Source: Lytechinus variegatus (Eukaryota; Echinodermata; Echinoidea; Temnopleuroida; Toxopneustidae). From it: a DNA stretch of 64,000 nucleotides. Positions 33,798-43,929 of the stretch are shown here, piece by piece. The translations under genes were made by a program, and so were the position numbers. The first letter of the stretch is position 1. Each line of letters starts with the position of its first letter. The stretch covers positions 56,497,048 through 56,561,047 of the forward strand of contig NC_054741.1 of assembly GCF_018143015.1 (NCBI RefSeq), written 5' to 3'. The notes under the pieces were generated by a model that ran no database searches, had not been told where the DNA came from, and was given only the letters and a program-made list of their open reading frames with translations.

Positions 33798-34172
33798 TTG
33801 AATGTAGATCACCATTCTGAATATATCAAATTAACTCCCAAGTCCCAAATAACTTCTCACCTGAAAAACCCAGTCTCTCTTTCCTTCGCCGAAAACAACT
33901 CTTTCTCGAGGAGAGCTTTTCTGAAGAACACTTGCCCTAGAGTCTTTGGGAGTACTAGACCCTGTCTTTGTGAATGGGAGGAAAATCAGATCAGGAATCA
34001 CCGATTGGTCTGCCTCCTGTACCAAAACTACACTCTGCAAGATATCTTCAAGGTTTTCATCACCAAAGATGAATCACTGGACACAAAGAGCAAATTGAGA
34101 GGCATATGGTGGCTCACTGCAAAGCGGCAGACGGATGCAGGATCATGCAATCGAGTCTGGCCTAAGATGTAA
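33798..34172 (+). other. 124-codon ORF shared in part with copy A
   Basis: Counterpart of 11656-11965. The frame is open here but broken in copy A. It contains KVFITKDESLDTKSKL. No family is recognised. Treat as a possible exon relic, not a gene. Confidence 0.2.
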
Positions 34173-34262
34173 ATATAACCTTCGGCAAATGCCAAGCGAT
34201 CATTTTAGGATTTATGCTAGAATCAAGGATTATTATCATTATTATTATTATCATCATTATAT

Positions 34263-34538
34263 GGAGCGTTGTGGCCCAGTGGATAAGTCTTCTGACTTTG
34301 AAACAGAGGGTCGTGGGTTCGAATCCCAGCCATGGCGTAATTCCCTCAGCAAGAAATTTATCCACATTGTGCTGCACTCGACCCAGGTGAGGTGAATGGG
34401 TACCCGGCAGGATTAATTCCTTGAATGCATGAGCGCTGAGAGGCAGCTCGAGCTAAAGCCGGGGTAATAATAATAATAACAACGCGCCTCGGAATAGAAT
34501 ATTTCTAGATAGATGGCGCTATATAAATGCCTATTATA
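34263..34538 (+). mobile_element. tRNA-derived SINE, plus strand (copy B)
   Basis: Starts GGAGCGTTGTGGCCCAGTGG; A box TGGCCCAGTGG at 34272-34282, B box GGTTCGAATCC at 34316-34326, tail GGCGCTATATAAATGCC. It sits in a (TTA/TCA)-rich site with a short duplication of about ATTATA. It is the same family as 12022-12310 but inserted separately and in the opposite orientation. Confidence 0.92.
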
Positions 34539-34722
34539 ATTCATAAATGGATGAAAATCCCTCCAGTTCAAAGATGAGTTATCCTCTGGGAGAGGTGTTG
34601 TATGATCGTTTAAATAGATCATACAACACCTCTCCCAGAGGATAACTCATCTTTGAACTAGAGGGATTTTCATCCATTTATAAATATAATGATGATAATA
34701 ATAATAATGATAATATTAAGAG
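34538..34722. repeat. Inverted duplication (hairpin) in copy B
   Basis: The sequence from about 34541 to 34610 (TCATAAATGGATGAAAATCC to GTTGTATGATC) is repeated inverted at 34617-34683. The inverted arm continues into ATAATGATGATAATAATAAT, the reverse of the DNA left of the SINE (34228-34260). The second arm therefore lacks the SINE. Copy A has only one arm. Loop of about 9 bases. Confidence 0.88.
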
Positions 34723-35739
34723 ACACCTTTATAAAGCTGTCTCTCGTTATCTTCCTATGCAAAATATATAAACAAAAATTTAGTTTTGAAAACTATCGGA
34801 GTGCTTCCATCTGGTTGGAGGGAGGGGGGGGGGCATTTTATCGTATGATCCTCCTCAGCGCTGCAGAAAGGCCTACGTGGGAAGCTATCTGCTAGTGCTA
34901 CATTGCTATATGCTATACCCCAAACAGACTGAACCAGAGCTCTTATCTTGCAGAATATTGACAACTTAGTAACAATTAAAAGACATAGCTGATATCTGTA
35001 CAGAGATTCATCTGATTGGTAGAATTCAATTCGAACAAATTTTCCTCTTTTCACAATCAATTAGGTTTTTTTTACCTGTGAGCCTTCGCCTACTCGTTTC
35101 AGTCATCGAATTGTTAACTAATTGTGTATTGTATTTCTGTGGTTTCAGTAGGCTTCTTCACACTAACGCTGACTCGACGTAGATGGGGCAGTATCGGTTG
35201 CGCGAAAGTCCCGTGAGGGGCACACACCATAGACTCATGTTTTAATGAGATTTGAAAAAATCGCCCAAAATAAGTCTTAATAATGACAACATTCATCCAA
35301 GCCATTATCATTTGGTAGTTCATCTAATCTCCTTCCAATGCTAAAAATATGAAAAGGGATTTTTTTTAGCATTTTCTCGCGCTATAGAGGGGCTCAAACG
35401 CAGACTACGTGCAAAATTGATTGCAGTCACAGTGCTAACAGTGTTTCTTGGGCAACTAATTAAGGTCCCATAAAATCCAGCATTGACAAATTACTGCTCT
35501 CCAATGGGACTGAACAGATCCAGTAGTAATCCCTCTCTATGGCCATAAGAAAATATTGTTCAGATATGTACCATTGATTTTATATGAATATTTTTCTAAC
35601 CATTACGTCATTTCGGGTCTAAAGGGGATTCCCGAAATTGCCGGATCCCATTAGTGGTGTGCGTCCTGAGAATGATGTGCCTGGTTCTCCTGGATGTGAA
35701 TGGCCCCTGCAATCCATCTTGTGTATTTATTGTCATCTC

Positions 35740-35990
35740 TGTGGAAGCCAAAAATTAAGGGAAGGGGGTCCACCTGAAATTTCGGGATGGACACATGTAA
35801 AAAATTGGACAAGCAAAAAAAAAAGGTCATCAACAAAACTTTTAGGGGGGTGACCACAAAAATGTTAGGGGGACCATCTGAATTTAGAGGACGACGCAGG
35901 AAACAAAATCGACAAGCAAACAAAAAAGGCTATCAACAGAAATCTGAGGTGAGGGCAGGCCCCCTTCGTCCCCCCGCTTCCGCCGTCTAT
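35740..35990. mobile_element. MITE-like element, copy B
   Basis: Counterpart of 13502-13765, with its left TIR partly deleted (starts at GTGGAAGCCAAAAATTAAGG). Confidence 0.5.
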
Positions 35991-36011
35991 GGTATGCTCT
36001 TATTCCAATAA

Positions 36012-36446
36012 GTGGTTCCTTTGGGCTACGTGGTCACTGGTAATATATCAGCCGACTTAGAAAAGGTTGACTCAGCCTCCTTTTCTCTCTTAAACTTACA
36101 AGCCCACTACACTGTTGTGATGTATCTCTTTCTGCAACAAACACTTTATAAAAACACTGGTTTCAGAAAGCAAAGGTGTCTGATCCTATTGAAGAGAAGT
36201 GACAGATCACGATGCCTTCAAAGATCTTTTCCAGCATTTCAGACTAGTTCATCACTCATGAACAGTAATGTAGTCTTGTCTGGAAGATGTTGGAATGTTT
36301 TTACAATCTCTTGGATTTACCAAGAAATTGACACCAAGTCTTCTTCAATCTTTGATGCATTTCAAAGGTCTAATTCAACAATCCAGGCTAGTTCATCAAT
36401 TATGAAAGGTGATAAAGTCATTCAGGAAGATGATAGAATGTCCTAA
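36012..36446 (+). other. 144-codon ORF shared with copy A
   Basis: Counterpart of 13830-14252. It stops earlier at the 3' end and has a different start. No domain is recognised; a non-coding origin is likely. Confidence 0.2.
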
Positions 36447-37040
36447 CAGTCCCGTGCAATAACAAATCAAGCAATGTCAAGACTTCATTAACATTCTGAT
36501 GGTGTTCTATATTATTGAATCCTGAGTGCATTGCAGCAATATTTACTTGTGATAGTCTTACATTCGAACAGTTCATTAGAAATCGTTTCGCTCCCATTGG
36601 AAGAAAATGTTTCTGAAATGACTATGGAGGTAAAATACAACTTTCTGGCTTTAGCATTGATACTTTCTGGTTTTAATAGAAACGTGACTTCATATAACAA
36701 CGTGATGATAACAATGAAGAGATGTGCTAAAATGCCAAAAAGAAATAGAGCGAACTTAGAAGAATGTCTAAATCATTAATCACACACAGGCCTCTGAGTC
36801 AAAAAGTGATATTATTACTACTTGCCAGTGATTTCTCGAACGATTATGTTGGTTAATAAGGACATTCTTGTCACATATACACGCGCAACGTTCTTGAAAA
36901 ATGAAATTATACGGTGATTGGGCTCTCACTCGCGTCATTCGCATATAAATTTCTATAAATAAATGTCTATGAAAGGATATTGCTTGATAAATTTGACCTA
37001 TGTTTTTAGTCAATAAAAGCGTAATTTAGAATTTAATTGA

Positions 37041-37193
37041 TCTGGGGCCCGTTGCAGAAAGAGTTACAATCAATCGCAACTCTCAAAATCAGGCGCAACT
37101 TGATTTTCAACCAATCAACTATGCGCATTTGGGACTTGCGATTGATTTTTTGACTTGCGTTTAAACGCAACTCTTTCTGCAATGGGCCCCAGA
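37041..37193. mobile_element. Palindromic MITE (GGGGCCCGTTGCAGAAAGAG ends)
   Basis: Both ends carry GGGGCCCGTTGCAGAAAGAG (right end inverted, with ATTGCAG), and inner arms share CAATCGCAA. About 150 bp, hairpin-forming. Copy A lacks it. Confidence 0.8.
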
Positions 37194-37744
37194 CTTGAAA
37201 ACGCAGTGGCGTATAAAATAAAAGTAATAAAAAGTTGCGAGCGAGCAATGATTTCGACATTTTTATTAGAAAAATCCAAGTTTGTGATAGATTTTTACAT
37301 AATATTAAAAAATACTATCACATTTCACCTTTATCTCTTTCCTTATCCCTTTTTTTCTTAGGTCGTGAAAAATGGGGGGGGGGGGTTAAGAGCCCTGCAT
37401 CTGTACGCCAGTGCGAAAACCTGCATTAATACTGAAGCATTCGATCGCTCGCATTGAAAGTACTAAGTCATGATTAGCTTTCAATTCATTCACAGTAAAT
37501 TCCAACTATAAGGTTTACTTCCCAAGAAATTTGTATTAAATGCTTTAAAATGGTGACTTTATACTCCATTTTAGTCCCTACCTTTGCTGAGGATCTCACA
37601 CTGTCACTAAATTGTGCCCCTTCGAGATTTGCCCCCCCCCCCTAAAAATAAAGAAACCGTTCATCCATCCTTGTTTAGTTTTCTAATTCTATTTGGCTTA
37701 TTACATCACCACTGCCTCTCCCTTGCGCATGTTTAATCCTGGAT

Positions 37745-37875
37745 CCATCCCAGGGGAACGTTTCATACCGATGTTTTTATCCTACAGTGCTTTTTATTGT
37801 CAGCCAATCAAAATCGTGGAAAGTTGTTAGATCTGACAAGTTGTCAGATGTGACAGCTTGTCAGACATGAAATGG
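37745..37875. mobile_element. Fragment of the GTTTCAT-type MITE
   Basis: Contains GGGGAACGTTTCATACCGAT at one end and GTTAGATCTGACAAGTTGTC inside, the same motifs as the complete MITE at 41844-42000. The second end is not clear. Confidence 0.45.
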
Positions 37876-38882
37876 TGATGAAATGCTAGCATACGATCAG
37901 GGCCGTAGCCAGAAGCATTTTGTGGGGGGGGGGTGTACCAGCTAAATTTGTCAACTAAATTTGGTGTGACAGCGCCAACGTGAGCACAGGGGGAGTCTGA
38001 TGGGGGATGTGCCCCCTTACAATAATCACATGTAAAAAGATTTTGAATTTTTAGAATTGAATTAGTGGCATTTGGTGAATACTTTAAGGTAAATTATACA
38101 AAGATATACAAAGATATTTGCACTGTAAAAATAAACATTTTGGATCAAAATAGAAAGGCTATTGTGCCGTAGTTGCTAACTTGCAGTATAATGATTTACC
38201 CTGATGTGGCATACCGTGGGTCACGGAATGACGGGGGGGGGGGGCACTGGTAATTTTTTTGAGTCACTCGGTGAGCGCGCAAAGCATGCTCAATTGCCAC
38301 GTATAGGCTTATTGACCTTATAGAGACATTTTAATGACTGTGCCATTAAACGGATATGTAATGTACCTCACTGAGCAAATGATGCGAGCGCGAAGCGCGA
38401 GCTGAAAATTTTTGATAATCAGACCTAAAAAGGGACATAATAGCAATTCTTAAAAAATAAAAATACTTATCTGTCTCGCTAAACAAACAATGCGAGCGTG
38501 AAGTGCGAGATGAAATTTTTGTATTTATTGACCCCAAACAAAGAAAGTTTACGGACTATTTTTAGGAATCAAATAAAAGAATACTCATCTCAAAAGAATA
38601 CTCATCTCATCTCATCTCATCTTGCTGATTTTGTTAGAAAACATAAAACAATTTTTGTAGTCATTGTAATCATGATTAAAATACGTATCTGACTAACCAA
38701 ATATTGCGAGCGCGAAGTGCGAGCTGAAAATTTAGGAAATTCAGACCTGAAGAGAAGCATTTTAAAGACTATTTTTAGAGTATACATATCTCACCATAGT
38801 CATCTAATGAATGCGAGTGCTAAGCGATTGCTGATTTTGTTACAATTACATCCAAACACGTGAAGAGTTTTTTGTAGTCATA

Positions 38883-39167
38883 CACTGTTAAAAATACCCT
38901 GATTTTACAGAAAAAAGAAAGACTATTTTGCAAAGAGCAATCACAGAATCATTCTGTAAATTCATAAAACAGGAATTTTTCTGCAATTTAACAGATCAGG
39001 TCTGTTTAAAAAGGGGAAAAGGGTGTTTTATTAAAGGAAATATGTAAGGTTCCATACACCCAATACCAATTTCCTGTAAGATTACGCTATTTGGTAAGAT
39101 TACAGGTGTTCTCGAGACTCTGCTGCAGGAACTTCTTTTATTTTAAGGACACATTTTCTAACAGTGA
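38883..39167. mobile_element. MITE with CACTGTTA ends, nested
   Basis: The ends are CACTGTTAAAAATACCC and TTTTCTAACAGTG. TAGTCATA flanks both sides (38875-38882 and 39168-39175), with one extra base at the right junction. It sits inside the 37898 element. Confidence 0.75.
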
Positions 39168-40094
39168 TAGTCATATTATCCAAATAGTATCCAAGTCCTA
39201 TGGAAGTGCATATAGAGACATTATTCATAATTGTGATATGCGCTATACAAGTACTGTTTACTAATCATGATTATCATACGCATCTCACTAGCGCAAAGTG
39301 CGAGCTGAAGATATAAGAAATTCAGATCTAAAGAGGGGCATTCTTAGGCTTGTTTGCGGAATCTACTAAGACTATACGTATTTCACTTTTAATGAGCTGA
39401 AAATTTTTGATATTTAGATTAGAAAAAGAGACATTTTAAGGACTGATTTTAGGAATTCATGAAGTTATAGGGTTAGGGTCAAATTTATGAAAAAATAATG
39501 TAATATAACATTTTAATGTACAATAATTTCTTCTTTCCCACTACGTTTCTTTCTTCTCCCTTTTTTCTCCTTCTTTTTTTTTTTTTGGGGGGGGGCAGCC
39601 GATGGAGGAGAGGAGTAGACAAGTCTACAAGTTGTAGACTTGTCTTCATGAATTTGCCAACTGCAGAGTTACCAGTTTTTTAAGTCTTGTGTTCGGCTCT
39701 TTTCAGATCTGAAACGGGGCAGTATTTGTACATCACTTTGCTGACTGATAGATTGCAAAGTGTTCTGTCACTTTAATAGGCCCCCTTTATAATTTGCCAA
39801 CTATACTTTGGCTTTGATTATTCAAATGAAACCTTGGAAATTCATCCCACCCCATATTTCTCTACAGGTCTAGTCTTGCCTCTAACTTTACAAAACTAAT
39901 GTGTTCGTTAATTCGTCAATAATAATTGTGGTATAATTTGCAAACTTACAAGCTTGTTTATATTGGGCGAGGACCGGGGGCTTACTTTGTGTGTTATTAT
40001 AGCTCAATCTAATTTGTCCTTTGTAGCCTGGCTACATGGACTTGCCAACTGGTTGTCTTTACTCTATAAGTCGTAACCTTCTTCGAAGTTACCC

Positions 40095-40245
40095 CTATTT
40101 TTCTTTCTTTCTTTCTCCCCCTCTCTCCTTCTTTCTTTTTTCTCTTTCTTTCTTTCTTTCTTTCTTTCTCTCTCCCCCTCTCTCCTTCTTTCTTTTTTTC
40201 TCTTCCTTTCTTTCCCTCTTTCTTTTTCTCCCCTATCCTCCATTT
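40095..40245. repeat. (TTTC)n / CT-rich tract
   Basis: TTTC and CCCTCTCTCC blocks, repeated twice as a larger unit (CTCCCCCTCTCTCCTTCTTT at ~40115 and ~40170). Simple sequence inside the hAT-like element. Confidence 0.9.
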
Positions 40246-40512
40246 TGCCGACTCAGGACTGGTACATGATTTTACCGACTGCCATACCCCCCATACCCCC
40301 CTCTAGCTACGGCCCTGATACGATAAAGATTTGATTTGTTTCATTATATTTATCGTGTTTATTTTTGTCAAATCTCCTTTTCTACACATTAAGTCATTAG
40401 CCGATATGAAAAAAAAACAATAAGGTCTAGAGGGATGTGATCATAAGTATTATAGGACAGAACACCACCATCGTCACGTTCATTATTTTAATTTGATATG
40501 TCAAAGAACTAT

Positions 40513-40707
40513 TTGATATAGCAAAGGTCGGTGGAAATTCCCCGTCACTTGAACGGAGTGCATAGTAAAGTGTAAAATTCGTTCACGATCACAGATCATA
40601 ATTTTGATATGCATAACTGTGTGTGGACATGGTGGAGGACTGAGACCAATAACCTTGCCTTTTTACAGAACGAAATCAACTTCTGGAATTAACGGATATA
40701 GACAAAG
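40513..40707 (+). promoter_or_regulatory. Candidate promoter and leader exon for a further TRIM copy (copy B end)
   Basis: Counterpart of 16753-16930. It keeps the kappa-B site GGAAATTCCC (40533-40542) and the donor CAAAG/GTGAGT (exon end 40707). The TATA of copy A is not kept (GATATAG). No TRIM coding exon follows within the window, so a third gene would have to lie past 64000, or this copy is orphaned. Confidence 0.45.
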
Positions 40708-40782
40708 GTGAGTAAATTGAACTATTCTTGTATTTTTTGTAAGTGAAGGCATATTTTACGCACATTGAAATGGTAAGATTAA

Positions 40783-41110
40783 GGTGGGGCATAATGGAAT
40801 ACTCAATTTCAAACTTGCATTATGACGTCATCAACGACAAAAAAAATTAAGACAATGACACTGGCAATTTCCGATAGATTTCGTTTGTACTTTTTTTTAT
40901 GTCATCGACAATTTATGCATTACCAGGTGTAAATTCCAGAGAAATTCGAATTTATTTTACCAAAAGAAAAATCCCTTTTGCCCCACTACTGGTGCAAAAT
41001 GAATCTCCCCTTTTATGGCACTCTTCATTGGGTCTTCATCCCATGTCTGTCTGGTAGTTTTCCGCTTGTAGTTCCTGATCATCTTTACGACGACTTGCAA
41101 ACAATACACC
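40783..41110. other. Repeat-derived DNA with GGGGCA motifs
   Basis: Contains GGTGGGGCATAATGGAATAC at the left. Further right, past the 41111 MITE, GGGGCAAAATAGAAC and CCATTTTGCCCC recur (about 41540-41615). The style resembles the GGGGCAAGTTGAGCC element of copy A, but the ends could not be fixed. Confidence 0.35.
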
Positions 41111-41452
41111 CACTGGCGGATCCAGGGGGGGGGGCACAGCCGGCCCAAGGCCCCCCCCCCCCTTTTAGAAGCAAAACTAAAATTTGTAATGTAAAAATGC
41201 CATTACAATAGAAGTGTGCCTCCCCTTTTGAAAGTGAGGCTCTCTCTCTCTTTTTTTTGCCTTTCATTTTGTTCGGGGACGAAATATCAGTCATTTTTGG
41301 CTTAAACCTTTTTTCGGGGGGGGGGGGTCTTGTCAAAATTTATAGGGGACGAAATATCATTCACTTTTGGTTAAAATTTTCTTTTTTTTTTGCTTGTCTT
41401 AATTTTCCTCGGAAAAACGTGCCCCCCTTGGAAAATCCTGGATCCGCCCCTG
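41111..41452. mobile_element. hAT-like MITE, 342 bp
   Basis: The ends are CACTGGCGGATCCAGG and, inverted, CAGGGGCGGATCCAGG. A perfect 8-bp duplication AATACACC flanks it (41103-41110 and 41453-41460). Long G- and C-runs sit near both ends. Confidence 0.9.
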
Positions 41453-41719
41453 AATACACCTGAAAATTATTGAGGTTATCCAACTACCGCAAACAATCAA
41501 TTGATCTTAAAGCTCGTGATACAAAATGGTTTTCACCTGGGGCAAAATAGAACATACTTATAGCAAAATGGTTCCATTTTGCCCCTTACTTTTAATAATC
41601 AATTTTGCCCTAATGGTGTATTTTCTTATCAAAGGTTTACATGCTAAATCCCTGAAGCAAAGAAGGCATGTAAAAACATGTGTATAATGTTGATATCTTT
41701 TAAGTTAATTAATTTATAT

Positions 41720-41760
41720 AGTTGCATGTATCAATTTTATCAAAATTGATACATGCAACT
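41720..41760. repeat. Perfect 19-bp hairpin
   Basis: AGTTGCATGTATCAATTTT, three bases, then its exact inverse. No surrounding TIR or target duplication was seen. Confidence 0.9.
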
Positions 41761-41843
41761 AGAAAATTTACAGTTCTATAATCACCACTTATCTTAGATC
41801 ACGAGGGTGCATTTTTTAAAGAGACGTTACTCGGATGTGTGCA

Positions 41844-42000
41844 GGGGGGCGTTTCATCAATATTTTCGTCCGACAAGTTGTCAGATCTGACAACTTTCCT
41901 GAATTCTGATTGGTTGAGAAGCACTGTTACTATAGTAACTGTCGGATAACAGCACTTGTCGGATAAAACGTCCGACAGGTCCTTTCATGAAACGCTCCCC
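41844..42000. mobile_element. Palindromic MITE (GCGTTTCAT ends)
   Basis: The ends are GGGGGGCGTTTCAT and ATGAAACGCTCCCC. Inner arms carry GTCCGACAAGTTGTC and GACAACTTT. About 157 bp. Confidence 0.8.
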
Positions 42001-42109
42001 AGATGTTGCTGGATGAAAGTTTATGGTTGATGTTATGCCGCCATCCCGTCTGCTTCAGAGAATTCGTAAAGAGGGCGTACTTTATTTACTTATGCACATT
42101 TATTTACTT

Positions 42110-42270
42110 ATGTGTGGGTGTACGTGTGTAGATGGATGTGTGAGTTCTGTGACGGGGAAGGGGGGGGGGGGGGAGGTGTGGGTGGTGGTGAGTTGAAGTG
42201 AGCTTGTGTGAGTGTCTGGGGAGAGAGATGAGGGGGAGGGGGTATGGGGGTCAGGTGAGTGTGTAGGGAT
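42110..42270. repeat. G/T-rich tract with G-quadruplex potential
   Basis: GTGTG-rich DNA with G13 at 42164-42176 and several GGGG and GGG runs after it. This is inferred structure only. Confidence 0.75.
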
Positions 42271-42889
42271 GTTTTATGATAATAATCTTCCTCTAATTAA
42301 CCTTTGAAATAATCTTTTATTCCTTTTAAAATCTATTTCTTGTACAATTATTATGTGCAACAGAGATTATTTCTATTCTATTCAGGGAAAAAAGTCATCC
42401 TTTTCAAAGTTTTTTTGTTGTTGTTATTTTGTCGATTGATATGGGTTTTTTTTCTCTGCTTTCACATTCTTATAGAAGAGAAATTTGGCAGTTTAATTTC
42501 ATTTGTAATCATTTTAAAAAAATATTTGTAATCTCATTGATATTGATATATTTATTTGTTTGATTGTTTATTGATTGTATACATGCAAAGAATCTTTATT
42601 TATATGAATTGTAATTGTAAACTTATTGATTCGAAAGAGGAAGAAAATAAAATATCATTCAAAACAAAAATTAAACAATTCCGTTTTGCTCCTAGTGTCG
42701 GTTATGCCCTCATCTTCCCCAGTGAAAATATTGAAGAAGGAATTCTGCTAGCTTTTGTCAACCCGGAAGTAAGATAAAAAATAGAATGGAATGTAACACG
42801 AAGTGGACTTTTTGAATATCAGTATAATGTTCGTTTATCCTAAACAGGCCTATATAAAAGTTGTGACATTAATCTCATAAGCCTTATTC

Positions 42890-43925
42890 AAATAGTGCGA
42901 GCGAGAAGCGTGAGCTATTTTTTTTACAATTTAAATTTTCATGTATTTTGTCATAAAATTCTGGGCAGTGTTTGTGATCTTAAACAAATGTGTATGCAGC
43001 TAAATAAATACTGCGAGCGCAAAGTGCGAGCAGAAATTTTTAATATAGGCCTCCTGTTTAATCTGATTAAAGTGACCTGTTAAGAACATGCTTGCAATTA
43101 GAGGCAACGTTACACATTTCAACAATCAAATAATCCGAACGCAAACGCGAGCTAAAATTGTTTGACGTTTCTACCAAAAATATGGAAATTCCAAGCACGT
43201 TTTGTAATCGTGAAACGGATAAAACTAAAACATATAAAACAAAACAAATTGATGCGAGCGCGAAGCGCGAGTGGAAAAATTCAAGATTTAGACTTTACAA
43301 TAATAAAAAAACGGGACACTCTGTTTACGTTTTTTTAAATCATGAAAAGAATATTTAATTGGGGATCTTCCTACATTGATAAAGCGAGCGCGAAGCGCTC
43401 ATAATTATAAATAATTACAATCTCATAAGCCATATTTAAATAGTGTGAGCGCAAAGCGTGAGCTAATTTTTTTTTTGAACTTACATGTATTTTGTCATCA
43501 TTCTGGGAAATGTTTGTGATCCTGAACAGATGTATATGCAACTAAATAATTACTGCGAGCGCGAAGCGCAAGCAGAAATCTTTTATATAAGTTTTGATCT
43601 GATTAAAGTGACCTGTTAGGGACGTGCATGTAGTTAGACATGAAGACGTTACATATTCAGCATTCAGCAATCAAATAATGCGAGCGCAAAGTGCGAGCTG
43701 AATAGTTTTGACATTTCTACCAAAATAATGGAAATTGCAAGCACTTTTTGTAATCGTGAACCGGATATGTATATAACTAAATAATTGGTGCGAGCGCGAA
43801 GCGTGTACGGAAAATTTGAAAAGGATGAGTAATTGGGGATCTTCCTACGTAAATAACGCGAGCGCAAAGCACGAGCCGAAAATCTTTGATGTTCTGATCT
43901 GAAACTGGATAATGATTTAATAAAT
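42890..43925. repeat. Degenerate array with GCGAGCGCGAAGCGCGAGC core
   Basis: A core copy near 42897, 43013, 43137, 43255, 43382, 43443, 43555, 43680, 43790 and 43858, about 60-150 bp apart. Cores are mostly preceded by AAATAAT and followed by TGAAAATTTTTGATATT-like sequence. Within this stretch, 42895-43250 and 43430-43730 also match each other as a larger duplicated block (TTCATGTATTTTGTCAT and TGATCTGATTAAAGTGACCT occur in both). No coding potential. Confidence 0.85.
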
Positions 43926-43929
43926 AGAG

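Larger units (their letters stand above)
37898..40317. mobile_element. hAT-like non-autonomous element, 2.4 kb
   Basis: The ends are CAGGGCCGTAGCCAGA and, inverted, CAGGGCCGTAGCTAGA, flanked by ATACGAT (37891-37897 and 40318-40324). The interior has a block starting ACCGTGGGTCACGG with a G-run (38209-38245), GCGAGCGCG-type repeats (38340-38830), a nested MITE, and pyrimidine-rich runs. No transposase was seen. Ends of this kind are common in hAT elements, which normally leave 8 bp; only 7 bp match here. Confidence 0.75.
23975..42870. repeat. Segmental duplication, copy B
   Basis: Direct-orientation paralogue of 60-17190. It is longer because of its own insertions: the GATA element at 28148, the hAT-like element at 37898 and several MITEs between 40.7 and 42.7 kb. 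It lacks the foldback, the mariner-like MITE and the (TA)n of copy A. Confidence 0.88.

Noticed and set aside
34263..34340. Functional tRNA gene
   Set aside because: A and B boxes are present, but a proper acceptor stem is lacking and a long non-tRNA body with LINE-like tail follows; it is a SINE head.
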